From positions 117,497-151,986 of the forward strand of contig NW_003121417.1 of NCBI RefSeq assembly GCF_000003605.2: a stretch of DNA of 34,490 nucleotides, read 5' to 3'. This document shows positions 21,845 to 34,328 of this stretch, piece after piece (positions within the stretch are counted from its first letter, which is position 1; each line of letters begins with the position of its first letter). A model generated the notes under the pieces. That model was not told the DNA's origin. It worked only from the letters and a program-made list of their open reading frames with translations, and did not search any database. Source of the stretch: Saccoglossus kowalevskii. Taxonomy: Eukaryota > Hemichordata > Enteropneusta > Harrimaniidae. The translations under genes and the position numbers were made by a program.

Positions 21845-23460
21845 ACGGAACAGACATGATAGATTCGATAAATCTCATTTGTATTTGTGACGTAGTCTCC
21901 AAAGTTGCCAAATTATGACTCATTTTACTATAGGTCGTAATCTTTTCATGTATAGTTCTAATAAACTTACAGCACATGGTCAGTTGAGAATTAAGTTCTC
22001 ACCAGAAGCTGTTGCCATTAACCAGACTAGACGATGAAATGGGTTAGATTTCCTAGTGTACAAGATTTGTTGTGCTGATTTAAAGAGATAAAATATTCCA
22101 TTAACACTCTGGAGTGAGATAATATTGGAATAAATTTGTCTCTAGGTTTTCTATATTTTGCACTTATTAAAATTAAACAAGACATGATAGCAATATAGCT
22201 CTCGTATATATCTACGTACATTTATATGTATTAAGGGGGCCATTAGAAACTCTAGGTGGAGGTGATGATGGTATTGGCGTATTTAAATAACACATTTTAC
22301 ACATTCGTATAGTTTGGCAACATTATTTTTTCTAAAATGAAAACAAAACAGCTTATCAATACGAATTTCTTTAATATTATTCAAATGCGTCCACCAACAA
22401 ATGAGGAATAGTATGGCGATACTACGCTTTGTTTTATTACATATACACATATATACACACATGCCGCCAGGGCAACGGTTGTCATGGCGCTGACCCGAAG
22501 CCGAGATAGCAATTCAATCAATCCAAATAATGTGTCTTCATTCTGTTATATTTTCTGTCCACCATATTTGTTTGTGAGTATACTCTTTCCATAATAAGCA
22601 TATACCTCTGATATGTATCCTCGAGCACAGCTACAATAGTACAATGGTACATAGGAATTTATTTTCAAACCTTTGTTTTTACCTGCCCGATCTTGTGAAC
22701 TGTACTAAAAAATAAACAGACCAAATCGTAAAGCAAATCGTGCTAAGTAGATTTGCAACGTTAGTCTATAGAATAATTCGTTTGTCCTAACCAGAGATAA
22801 CATCGCCACAACCAAATGTTGTGATTGTAAGCACAATTTGTGTAAATTAACATTATGATTTGAAACATGACATTCTGAAGTTCATGTTCTTTATCAAAAC
22901 GTAACTTGTTAGGAGACCACGTATTGGCGTCCTTCCATTGCACGTGCTAGGCTTGATTGTTGCTTATTTACCAATACAACAAGATTTACAAGTACAAACA
23001 GATCAAAAGCACACTACATTTCATTTTTTGAATGAGCAACATTGATTAAATAATGTTGGTAAATCCCGTAACAGTATCAAGTACATGCACAACACGACGC
23101 ACAAATAAATAAATTTCAAAAGGAAACTAAATTGTTAATTCAGAAGCCAGAGTTGATCAAATGCATTTTGAATGAGAACTATGTAAATAGCGTCCAGGTA
23201 AAGGCCAACACGTCGGTAAGTAGTCGACCATTACGTAAATGCGCTGTAAAAATGAAGACAAAAACAAATGTTACGTGTCTATGTACGAGACTGGTATCAC
23301 ACAATTGAACTGTGCTTAAATGCACAGGTGTAGTTATTATATAACATATTTTTGAAGGTGATAAAGGCGGAAAATCATGGAAAAGACCCACTTAGAATAT
23401 TCATATATGCACAAAACATTTATTGATTAACATTTTTAGTTTGATTCGTATCTGTTTCTA
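21845..23460. other. no supportable gene
   Basis: Short open frames occur without domains. A TA/CA-rich microsatellite-like run lies at about 22439-22464. I found no repeat partner elsewhere in the window. Confidence 0.5.
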
Positions 23461-23476
23461 AGAAAAGTTTGTTAAC

Positions 23477-23543
23477 ACACAGACACACGTACGGACGTAT
23501 GAGATTATAAGTCTCCCTTTCAGGCTGTGCCTGAACGGGGACT
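23477..23543. repeat. hairpin-tailed repeat-like segment
   Basis: A CA/ACGG-rich stretch (acacacagacacacgtacgg) runs into a strong imperfect hairpin, agtctccctttcaggc-tgt-gcctgaacggggact (23510-23543), with about 15 paired positions and a three-base loop. Such ends are common in dispersed non-autonomous elements and some LINE 3' ends. No second copy lies in this window. Confidence 0.45.
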
Positions 23544-23880
23544 AATGATATTCATCTTCAATCAGCTTACTGTAAAAGAGGTGATAACAATGTGTTCGTA
23601 CTATGATAACATTTCGTATGTGAAACAAAGGTTTTCTCATATAATATCATTTTGGATGATTTTCATGCGATAATACCACGGCATACTGTCAGCTATACAT
23701 GTGATACCTTTGTTTACGCTATATCATACCTACACGGTGACCAAAATAATAGTTGTGAAACGTCAGCATCCTAGCCATGAAACTGGTGTCATATTGATAG
23801 TCAATACAATTAGTTTATTATTTACAGTGTAACCAAGGGCAACTAATGAATGCATATACTATATTTTACTCCTGATAATC
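23544..23880. other. no supportable gene
   Basis: No coding signal, RNA gene or repeat partner was seen between the hairpin and repeat copy B. Confidence 0.5.
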
Positions 23881-25140
23881 AATGATCCGACTGGTCAATG
23901 AACGCAATTTGAAATTTCGATGCCATTTACAGTGATGCCAGGCATGACTCGTTTGACGACTTGGAAATACTTATTTTTAATATATATCTGTTTGAAATTT
24001 GGTAATTATTTATTGTTCCACTAACGGTTTAAGACGTTCACCAATATGTGTTTTGTTTTGTGTTGAGATTGAATATACATACTTTATCATGACTAATCCC
24101 ACCAACCCTAACTTTTAGCAATTACACGAACTCTTTCTCTAATGATTGCTAATAGAATTACCCCTAACAATTAAGGAAACTAGAACCGAGGGTGATTTTG
24201 TATTAGCTGAAATAATATTAATTTCGATACACACCTGGACAATGTTATGCCAGCATTGATTCCTCTTGTAATATTGTAAAATGACCAGATGCTTCCATTT
24301 AATTGCACAATAAATCAGGCCATCTGTGTTCCATCATATTGGACAGAGCATAAACCTCTAGGAAAGATGACCTAAATTATATGTAAAATGAAAATAGTGC
24401 TTGGAATTTCTTTAGTATTGTATTGATAAAACGACATGGGGGCATTTTAGCCTATAACTCTATGAACTACACATTGATATGTTTCCTATATGATACATTA
24501 GGAAAACGTGCATACTCTCCAAATACAGAAATATTCAATTTACATAAACGGGCAGTCACTTACATACCTCCACAATAGAAAGTCGTGACAGTGAAGGATG
24601 GCCGAAGAACCGTAAACATTCGTCAAATGTTAACATAGCAAATCGCAACATAAAAAGGAATCTCATTAACATATGCGAACTTTTACTCTTTAGAAAGTGA
24701 GCCACATTTTGACATCGTTACAATTCCAAAATGTGTCCATCGACCAAACTGATATCGATATCATATTTATTTAATGAGCGTATTAATTTAATTGTGAAAT
24801 TGGTTTAATAAATCTGATATCAAAGGAAACGAATATTGATTTTCTATTTTAGATATTTAACCATTCGCACACAGTCACGTTAAAAATCAAATACATTGAT
24901 TCGCAATATTTATCATTATTTTTTCCGAATTTTCTACGCTCCTCGTTTAATATCAATTTAATAAAAATCAATAATGGAATGTAGTTGTTGATTAATTCGG
25001 ATTTGCACTTATTCTACTGCTAATAAAGCTACTGTTATTTCACACCGATTTCGACAACACAAATACCACAATATTGTGCGTTCAAATCGTCTTACATGAA
25101 TGCAGTTTCTTGTACACAGTTATAGCCTCAGCTTAGACAC
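23881..25140 (+). repeat. dispersed repeat family, copy B (longest uninterrupted)
   Basis: The copy begins with aatgatccgactggt, shared with copy C at 26184, and carries further blocks in common: ctctttctctaatgattgct, the 'tattggacagagca' block, 'catatgcgaacttttactc', a perfect 14-base palindrome TGATATCGATATCA (24750-24763) and a terminal gtacacagtt...ctcagct. It contains about 115 bases absent from C near 23915-24030. It has no substantial open frame. Borders are approximate because B and C define each other. Confidence 0.85.
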
Positions 25141-26183
25141 CAGCTCAGCTAATCTTTGCTTCTTTAATTAATGTGATCTAAATTTTATATTTATTATCGG
25201 AAACACATTGTCGTGTTTTAGCAAAAATCTATAAGAAACAACTGACACATCCAGTTGCGTATAAAGTGTAGAATGCACACACTGAAAAGGAGAAGGTATT
25301 GGAACAATCAGTTTGGTGTGACGTTGGGTGGCAAGTGACAGACGCGTAACCAGCAACCGGTCTTCAAACATATTAATTCTATGGGCATCAACGGACACAG
25401 CTTGTAACAATGAGGTCATCGTGCTTCATCCCCGAGTACTTCAAGTCAATGCCAGCTCTTTTTACGCTACTGCTTCCGAGCAAGTTTTGGCATTATCACT
25501 ATAGTTCATCACGATCTCAATATTTGATGTATAGTATCCTGCAGCGTCGATCCTGGAACCTCAATCTAGACAACCAAGCGATAGTTGAAATTTCCAAACT
25601 AAACTGTAGAATTCGTATATTGCTGAGCTTTAGCAACATTTATAGCACCTTTAACGTCAACTCAGAACTGACATAATAACTAAATTCATTGGTAGAATAC
25701 CTAATTGCGCTTTCGCTCAACCTCAATTTTAAGTTTAAATTGTCAATAAATACGTAGTGTATTGAAACATCAAAATTCTACTGCTTAAATAATCAAGAAT
25801 TATCCACCCGATGGTTTGCACATATTTCAGTAATACCATATTAGTTTAAACATGTTTAACATACTCGCCAAACAGTTGAAACCCTGGTTTTCTCCGATGT
25901 ACCTGTAATACTCGGGTTGTATTTCTATCAATATGTAACAAATTCCAGTGTCATTATGGAGAGAATTAATCTGAAAGAGAATTATTTGATATGCAAAAGT
26001 ATTAGATGAATACTTTTTAAAAATAATTTTGCGAAATGGATACGTGTGATAAATCTAATATTAACATTCGTCACTCCCGAATACCAGATTTATTAAACTT
26101 GTTTCGTAGTTAAATTAATCCAAATCTGCTATTATGAGTCACTCACAATATACCCACTATATCCCTGACACACAACGGTCTAC
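25141..26183. other. no supportable gene
   Basis: Two overlapping short frames (84 and 88 codons near 25168-25676) have no recognisable domain and are on opposite strands. No repeat partner was detected. Confidence 0.5.
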
Positions 26184-27785
26184 CAATGATCCGACTGGTA
26201 CATGGGCGCAAAGATGCCAAACATTCACAAATATGCGTTTTGTGTTGAAGTTGAATATACGGACTTTATTATTCCTAAACCTACCAACACTAACGTGGCA
26301 ATTACACGGGACTCTTTCTCTAATGATTGCTAATTGAATTACCCCTAAAAATTAAGGAAACTGGAACCGAGGGTGATTTGCAAGTCATTTTGTATTAGCT
26401 GAAATTATTTTGATTTCAATAAACACTTGGATAATGATATGGCAACACTGATTCGTCTTGTAATAATGTAAAATGACCAGATGCTTCCAGTTAATTATAT
26501 GATAAATCAGGCCTTCTGTGTTCCGTCATATTGGACAAAGCAGAAGCCCGTGAGAGATGACTTGAATTGAATGTAAAAGGAAAAATATTGCTTAAAATTT
26601 CTTTAGTATTGTAATGAAAAAAAAAAAAAAAAACGTCCCGGGGGCTTTTTAGCTCATAACACTGAGAACTAAAATTTGATATATTTCTTACATATACATT
26701 AGTAAAACGTGCATACTCACCAAATACAGAAATATTCAATTTACATAAATAGACATTCATTTACATACCTTCACCTAAGAGCCAAAACATTCGTCAATTT
26801 TTTCCATAGCAAATCGCAACTTGAAAGGAAATTGCATTTGCATAGTCTATATATCCATCTTCCTGATTATCTGATTGCCCGCCTTCAACGTATTCAAAAT
26901 TCCGCAGCTCACTTGGTTACCCTTTTACATAACATGAGTATATAACTCCATCTTATCCTTCCAACCTCATTACTATTCCAGTTCTATTTAGACAAACCCG
27001 TTATTTGAACCACGTTATGACCAAGAGCATTACGGAAGGAGGGCATTTTCGGGCGCTGCCCCAAGCCCTAGAACGCATTTCCCAGAGCTCTTCGCCTTGC
27101 ACTCACTGTGCCTGCTTTCAAATCTCAACTAAAAACTCATCTTTCTCTTATAGTTTACCATAGTACATCTGTACAATGATGTGTTTTTATTTGATTTTAA
27201 TGTTATCTTATTTTTCTAACTATTGTATTTTTAAAACTATTTTTATGTAAAACGCATTGAGATTATATGTTTTATACACTGCGCTATGTAAGAATTAATA
27301 ATAATAACATATGCGAACATTTACTCGTTCCCAAGTGAGTCATATTTTTACATCTTTGCAATTTAAAATAGTGTCAAATCGATATCTGATATCGATATCA
27401 TATTTATTTAATGAGCGTATTGATTTAATTGTGAAATTGGTTTAATAAATCTGACATCAAAGGCAACGAGTATTGATTTTCTATTCTAGACATTTACCCA
27501 TTCGCAAACAGTCACGTGAAAAATCAAATAAATTGATTCGCAATGTTTATAATTATTTGTTTCCGAATTTTCTACGCTATTCGTTTAAAGTTTGTTATGT
27601 TGTTTTTAGACAAAAAACGATATCGATTTAATAAAAATCAATACTTATCGAGTTATTCGGGTTTTCACTCTTCTACCGATACTAAAGCTACTGTTCTTTC
27701 ACACCGAATTAACACCACAATAGTGTGGCCGTTCAAATCTTCTTACATAAATGCAGTTCCCTGTACACAGTTTTGGTCTCAGCTC
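26184..27785 (+). repeat. dispersed repeat family, copy C, interrupted by a LINE end
   Basis: It is collinear with copy B from aatgatccgactggt to the gtacacagttt...ctcagctcag end, but split by about 460 foreign bases (26846-27307). A 17-A run at 26617-26633 is absent from the equivalent place in B. The TGATATCGATATCA palindrome is at 27387-27400. It is followed within about 25 bases by copy D. Confidence 0.85.
26846..27307 (+). mobile_element. 5'-truncated L2/CR1-type LINE 3' end nested in repeat copy C
   Basis: The 5' part encodes LPDYLIARLQRIQNSAAHLV, a segment typical of the region after the reverse transcriptase domain of CR1/L2-group LINEs. Further on, YGRRAFSGAAP is followed by a decayed version of the ORF2 C-terminus (FPELFALHSL...). 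The end, aacgcattgagattatatgt then gcgctatgtaagaattaata ataataa, matches the kind of 3' UTR with short microsatellite tail known for L2/CR1 elements. Stops and frameshifts make it inactive. Flanking repeat sequence resumes at catatgcgaac on the right, which fixes the 3' border well. No clear target-site duplication is seen. Confidence 0.85.
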
Positions 27786-27807
27786 AGAAAATATTCAACC
27801 GTTTTTT

Positions 27808-28285
27808 ATTAGCTGAAACTTATATTGATTCAGATAAACACCTGACGTGACAGCACTGATTCATTTTGCCAAAACGAAAATGACAAGATTCACCCGTTTA
27901 ATTATATAATATTCATGCCACCTGTGTTCTGCAATATTGGACAAAGCATAAACCCATGAGAGATGAATTGCATTACATTTAAAAGGAAAATACTGCTTGA
28001 AAATGAAACAATTAGTCAAAAAAAATATTTCAGGATTGTCTTTAAAAACTACCATGAGAACATTTTAGCTCATTATGTTGTGATCTACACAGTAATATAT
28101 TTCTCTATACTAATCATGGTACAATTAGTAAAACAAGCACACTCTTCAAATACAGAAATATTCAATTTACAGGCAGTCAGTTAATACCTTCACCATTGTG
28201 ACAGCGAAGAACGGGCAAAGAACTGAATACATTCATCAGATTTTGCCATACCACATCTCAACTTGAAAAGGAATCTCATTAAAAT
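27808..28285 (+). repeat. dispersed repeat family, copy D (5' half only)
   Basis: This copy shares the 'gattcagataaacacctg' start, 'aatattggacaaagcataaa', 'tacagaaatattcaatttac' and 'ctcaacttgaaaaggaatct' blocks with A-C, then stops just before the catatgcgaac block that continues in the others. It lies directly behind copy C in the same orientation. Confidence 0.8.
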
Positions 28286-28424
28286 TCTCCTATAAGCGTT
28301 TTGCCTTGACGTAGAATATACATACTTCGCCATTTCTAATTTCTAGTTCAAAAGTACACTATTCTATAATCCCTTCTTTCAGCATTTCGTCACAATCACA
28401 TACATTCATTATTTTCTTCACCTT

Positions 28425-30400
28425 TCACACAATCTTGTAATCAGGACGGGTTCCACAGTCATTATTATGGCATTTACAGAGTGTAGTGCAGGGAGTTTGT
28501 CCCCCTTGTACGAACAGTGGCATTTGCAAGCTGTCTTTCAACCACATAGAATTGTTGCTAGTTTACATATGGGACATAGTCTTCCTCTATATAGGTTCCC
28601 AATTATTTTCTTTCAACTACCTTAGGTAGTTGTTATCTAAAATTGAGGCATCAATGCTGCTCTGGTAGATGGAAGCATTTAACCCCTCCAAATTTCTTGA
28701 TTTGGACATTTACCACCATAAAGATGGTATGCTTGTTGGACCCCTAGAGCTGAACACATAAACAAATAATTAGCCGTACTTCTTCAGGCAGCTCACCATT
28801 TACCAATTCGTGAGCTGTGAAAGGGGAATATAAGAGGATCATCATTTGACAAGAACAGGTGTACATTGCCAACAAATCTTCACTCAAGCTTAATCCAGTA
28901 TAATTTATGATGTTATTTCCCAATGTTATTGACACCTTCTAACATGTCGATGGAACAATACTTAGTGCCTTATCCGATCAGAACATTTACTTTGGTGATG
29001 AATACATCAGTGTCATCTATTAAAGAAGAGTCACTGATGAATGGATGCAGAGGAATAATTGTGTCTGCCTCCTCATGAGTTTAGAAGGGACTAATAAATG
29101 GAGTAGGACTAATTTACTTCAGCTGTGGCACCTTTGTGGTACCTTTCACAACCACCCTTTGTAAGCCTCAAGTACAGCATCGCCAAGACTGTTTGAGAAG
29201 CTTGATTGTGTCTTGAAAGCAGTTGATAGTAACGTTGACGATGACCATATCAACATAATCGTTTGTCTCCTGCTTCAGTGAGTGACCAATATGAATAAAT
29301 CAAATGTGACATGTTTTTTCCATCATAATTCTGCTGAAAAAACGCCTTCTTAAAGTTGAGGATCTCTTTATGCTTTTTTAATACACTGAACATCAGCCAT
29401 GGTAGGATAGTACTTAAAGTAAACACGCACACAAATACAAAATATTTATAGGGTTATTGGTAGTGATATTTATCCATACACAGTAATGCCAAGGGAGAAC
29501 ACCTATAAAAGACTTGCATAATATCCCCAAACAGCGTAATGAGTAAATAACTTTTACACTATCACTTGTAGATTGTTAACAATTTACACTGCACAGTCAC
29601 GAGAACGCAACAACGTACTAGAATTAACGACTAGCTTCTATAGTTGAGCCAGTTTTATACAACGATGTTGTAGGGGAACTGGCAACAAATTTCTCAAGAT
29701 GTTAACTATCACAGGCAGCAGGAAGTCGAGATCAGTCGTCAAGGAAAAACTGCCTCTACATGTGCTCCCAATTCCATTGGGGTTCCTCTAGAATGAGTGC
29801 AGGAGTAATCAGGTCAATGATTTGTGCTATCCAGTTTGGCATTGATTCAGCCAAGATGGATGTGCAGTTTGGATGAGATTGACCACTTTAACAGTATAGT
29901 TTAATGACATTTTCTCATATGCTCATACCTGTCTTTGTCATCCAGGAGTTGATAGTCTTGATCTTCACTTTCTTCCCTGTATCCTTCACAATCCTTTCTT
30001 AGTAGACCAGGGATGGTTTTGTTTGGCAGCTTCTGGGATCACCACTCATGATACTATGTTGGCATTTCTTGTTGAACATAAAGCAATGCAAAGTTAAGGC
30101 TGATATGTGCACTTGGTGAGTAAGAGACATTTGACATTTGGGAAATTACACAAAGCCAATCATTCAAAATATTGGTTTTTTGTCTTGAAAAAACAACAAC
30201 ATCGGTCCCATCTTGTGTAATGCCCATAATTGGCCAACCTCTTTTAACTTCTTGATTTTCTGTTGAATTTCCTCATCTGAGAACTGTGCAGTGAAGGGAA
30301 AAACAACATGACTGAAATATTTTGCGAATTCGTTTATCCAACTGTCTCGTCAGTCTCTTTTCTCTGATTGTGTCCAGCATAAGCAAAATCGTTTACCTTG
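28425..30400 (-). pseudogene. decayed protein-coding relic with cysteine-rich C-terminus, family unknown
   Basis: Minus-strand islands appear in consistent order with frame changes between them. They are RDSWINEFAKYFSHVVFPFT and AQFSDEEIQQKIKKLKEVGQ (30390-30227); GITQDGTDVVVFSRQKTNIL, NDWLCVISQMSNVSYSPSAH and ISLNFALLYVQQ (about 30225-30065, open for 57 codons); LPNKTIPGLLRKDCEGYREE and SEDQDYQLLDDKDRYEHM (30040-29915); YTVKVVNLIQTAHPSWLNQ and AQIIDLITPALILEEPQWNW (to about 29765). After a poorly readable part come HPFISDSSLIDDTDVFITKV (near 29020) and MSITLGNNIINYTGLSLSED with HELVNGELPEEVRL (28935-28744). It ends with GRLCPICKLATILCG, KTACKCHCSYKGDKL and PCTTLCKCHNNDCGTRPDYK (28590-28440), a Cys pattern of C-x2-C, CKCxC and CTTLCKC that looks zinc-binding. 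No transposase motif is identified. A decayed transposon-borne or domesticated gene is likely. Confidence 0.6.
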
Positions 30401-32600
30401 AGAATAGATATGTACATATTGGAGTTTGCAGACATATTTAAAACTTAACCAGGATGAGACACAAATGCAGAGTTAACATACACACACTGTATATAAAAAG
30501 CCTGTAAACAGCTGCTATAGTATCATTTTTCCTGAATCTTCAGATTGATGTAAACAGTAATTCCCTTATGTGATCATCTCAAAATACATTTAATTCCCTA
30601 TCCATATTCAGACACTCAGAAGTCAAAATGGCTTAACATTGCCGCTACTGCCTGGCTTAGATCTTGAGAAGTGATACTTGTTGACATGTATTGTAATGAC
30701 TATGTGACACTTTTTGCTAGTTAGATTAATTACAATACTATAAATAACGACATCGTTTTGTATGTTAATACTTAGTTCTCGCGCATAGGACCAGGTGATA
30801 TGACACATACACAGTATACCCATTCCTTACGATCGCCTCTTGTCCTCGTGGTGTTATCTCACAGTATAAACGATATAGGTCTAAAATATACCTGAATACC
30901 AACTAAGATCCGATGGTTTAGGCAATTTTAGTGAATGCTGTATTAGGGTCACTGATACGCTACCATGCTTAAGATACACGTTAATTACATTGGCGGACAA
31001 TTTGGAACACATATTGAAATCGACTAACGGAAGTTTGAATACATACGTGAACATTTCTGTGTATTTTCCGAGGTAATTAAATAGTGTCGCTTGCCGCTGT
31101 TAGTCGACAACCAGGAAACAATATATATATCTTGCAGGGCTCGAGTAACTACTTATATTTGTGCTGCGCATGGCGACTTTGCAATCTGACTAGATCAGTG
31201 GTGCAATTATGTGTGTACGTAGAGCCAACGTAGCGCTTTCACACATGCATGACGCGCACGTATTTCTGCGCGTCCACTGTGTGTTACGCGTACAACATGT
31301 TTGTTTCCGCCATCTTACTATTACTCAGATCAACACCTAACTCCCAGTAATGCGCATTTTCTAATGACGTCAATGTAGGGAATAGTGATAATATGAAGAG
31401 ACGTTCGAGTGACAACATTTTTAACACGTCCATCAATTTACAGTTTTTCATCGATTTTGTTAACACTAATCGATGTTCACGATGAAGGTGAGTATAACCA
31501 TTAGTGCTTCTGACGTTGTAGCACTGAGTGACTTCCATTCAATGTAACGACTCGCTGGCAGTAAAAGCCAGAATGAAACATCTCCGCTATTGGCTCCTTC
31601 CTAATATTGATTTAACCTAGTCTGGCGGAGTCTTAAATTAAATAGCGCAACTTTTAAAGAGAGGTTTTCGTGGTCCATAAATACGATGAGCAATCAACCG
31701 TGGCCATAAGAACAAAAAAAAAAACCGTATGTGGACGAGACAGTTACCCGTGAAAACCGCCGGGAATTACATGTGCGCACTCAATCATAAAACATTGATT
31801 GCTTTCGTGTGAGATTGCAAACTGTATTTTATTTACTCAGCAAAAAAAAACGATTACACGGAACGTATTTCACAGTATTAATTGGAGGGGTCTTATACCT
31901 ATTTTTTACCGTACGTATTAATGAAATGAGTTAAGTGCGTACAATACCACACAGAAGTCACGCAGATGGGCGGCACATAAAAACACAGAAATAATCAGTT
32001 TGTGATTGTCTGACCGATGACTGTAGACTTAGCGACACGTTATGTCTGTCGTTACTAACTGTATATGCCTGCGATTGTCGAGGATGGGAATTTCACGAGA
32101 GACATCAAAGAAATGACCCTCTTTTTCAGGAATGTAATCTGTTCGTTTACTCCGGCTCTGATCATCATTGCCACATTTTCAATTTGCAGCACGACACAGT
32201 AACCATGACGACACTGATGGTATAATTACACGCTTGTAACATTAAAAGAAAACGTACTATTTGCTGGTTGCTGTGGTAACCCGCAAAAGAATTTTTCCAA
32301 TTGTGACTAGGAATAGTTCCGGCATCAATCAATCATCAACAGGAATTTCTCCAAGACATGGGATTTGTTTTGTATAATCTGACGGTTATTAGTATTTTTA
32401 TTTTTCTGATGAAGTAAATTTATTATTTACAATAAGACTAAAACATCTAAGTGTCGCGTCACAGAAATCATTGAATTATTTGTCAAACATAACACTTTAG
32501 TTCGTCCGGAGTGCTGAATAGAATAAGGAACATAAGTACTTTCACAGTACATTTGCATTTGTTGGGAATTCTTAGTTTTTCTTTACTTCGAGGGCACGTG
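30401..32600. other. no supportable gene
   Basis: Short frames on both strands lack domains. A GC-richer, CpG-containing patch lies near 31155-31310 (gcgcacg, gcgcgtcc, acgcgtac), with only vague similarity to the GC modules elsewhere. An A-run of 10 occurs near 31716. Nothing else is supportable. Confidence 0.5.
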
Positions 32601-33157
32601 TTTTTGCAGATACCTGGACATTTGATCTGACTCCCAACTCCTGTGCTAGTTATGTTGCCTTACTGAATAGTTATAACTTTGTTCAATTGATACCCCAACT
32701 AGAGTAACGCAGAATACAAACACCATTATTGATCACGTAATTACAAACATTACAGATTATTTCATCGAGTGTGGTAGTATTGAAACCGATATCAGTGACC
32801 ATTATACAACCTTTGCTATAATTAAAAACCTTGACCATGTTCTGAACCATAACATATTATTTCACAAATATGACTTTTCACGCTACAGTAAAAGCGATTT
32901 CATTTCCGATTTGAGCAATATTTCCGGGTAACCCATATATAACTGTAATGATATTAATTATGTATATGCGACCTTTTGCGACTTGTTCTTAGGTACTATT
33001 AAAAAACACGCCCCATTAATTCAAGTCAGTTCAAAGACGACCCCAGTACGTAAACCTTGGTTATCAAAGGGCCTAATTATTTCAACTAAATCAAAATTTA
33101 AATTATATTGTAAAATGAAAAAGATTGTCAAATAATGATGAAATTCTTAAGTCAGCC

Positions 33158-33179
33158 AAAAAAAAAAAAAAAAAAAAAA
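33158..33179 (+). repeat. poly(A) run inside LINE coding sequence (22 A)
   Basis: The run separates the frame reading NNDEILKSAKK from the frame reading KYYHTRFLSASGN, so its expansion caused a frameshift. The sequence on both sides is coding, so it is not a LINE tail. Confidence 0.8.
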
Positions 33180-33845
33180 TACTACCATACACGATTTTTG
33201 TCTGCCAGTGGAAATATGAACAAAACGTGGATGACAATTAATGAAATATTAAATAAAAAGACTGGCATGACATCACCTAAAAATATTATAGCCAACGACG
33301 ATAAAAACAGACTATTATCAAAAAGCTTTGATATTGCAACATAATTTAACAATTTCTTCACCAATATAGGACCCAATCTTGCAGCGAAAATAACCACGCC
33401 CACTAAGTTTAATGAATATCTGTCAGGAAACTACCCCAACTCATTATTTTTCCATCCAGTCACTGAATACGATATTATAAAGGAAATTGATTGTTTGGAC
33501 CAAAGAAAACCATGGAATATGACTACATACATCCAAGATTTGTGATTGACGCTATTAATATCATTTCCGGTCCACTAACACATATTGTCAACTGTTCTCT
33601 GACCCAAGGCAAATTCCCGGATGTATTAAAATATGCTAAAATTACACATATTTATAAAAAAATGATCTGCTTTAGATATAATTAATTATAGACCAATCTC
33701 AGTATTTCCTGTGCTCAGTAAAATAATTGAATCTACTTATGGCATTTCTCGACAAATTTAACATTCTTTTAAATACACAGTACGGTTTTCGTAAAAAAAC
33801 ACAAAGCTCGCCCTTGCTGATTTAATCTCGGACGTCACTGATAGC

Positions 33846-34328
33846 ATGGATGAAGGGATTATTACTTTTGGTACTTTCATCGACCTAAAAAAAGCCTTTG
33901 ACACAATCGACCTAGACATCCTTGTACAAAAACTGACATACTATGGTATTAGGGGTCTTCCTTTTCTTTGGTTTCGTAGTTATCTTGAAAACCGTCAACA
34001 GGCCGTAAATATTAATGGTACCTCATCATTCTCCAATACGGTCAAGTGCGGAATTCTCCAAGGATCCATCTTGGGTCCAATACTTTTTCTTATTTATATT
34101 AACGACATCAATAAAGCGACTGACGCCTTTAACTTTCGACTGTTCGCTGACGATACAAACCTGTTTAAATTCCTAAAAAGCCAGACTGTTGACCTCGACA
34201 TAATAAATGAAGACTTCAACAAAGTTGTGAAATGGTGCAAGGCCAACAAACTGACAATTAATGTGCAAACAACAAATTATATGATTTTGACAACACCCCA
34301 ACGCTATATTAATCTGGAAGAAAAATAG
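33846..34328 (+). pseudogene. LINE reverse transcriptase core (160 codons, part of broken ORF2)
   Basis: This uninterrupted piece holds the RNA-dependent DNA polymerase palm and fingers: motif A GTFIDLKKAFDTIDLDIL with its catalytic Asp, YYGIRGLPFLWFRSYLENRQ, motif B CGILQGSILGPILFLIYIND, and motif C RLFADDTNLF, a [FY]ADD box with both catalytic Asp present. VKWCKANKLTINVQTTNYMI then matches the thumb-side segment. The core shows no loss of catalytic residues, so the copy is relatively young compared with the other relics, but it is not the product of an intact ORF because the frame is broken on both sides. The ATG at 33846 is internal to ORF2, not a real start. Confidence 0.93.

Noticed and set aside
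25075-25095. gcgttcaaatcg, resembling a tRNA B box (also near 27727)
   Set aside because: No A box at the right distance and no cloverleaf fold. The word is simply part of the B/C repeat.
26617-26633. 17-A run as a retroelement tail
   Set aside because: It has no target-site duplication and lies inside repeat copy C, so microsatellite expansion is more likely.
31240-31320. GC-rich patch as a third copy of the 4744/8851 module
   Set aside because: The order of the GC-rich block and the tttgtttccgccatc block fits neither orientation of the module.
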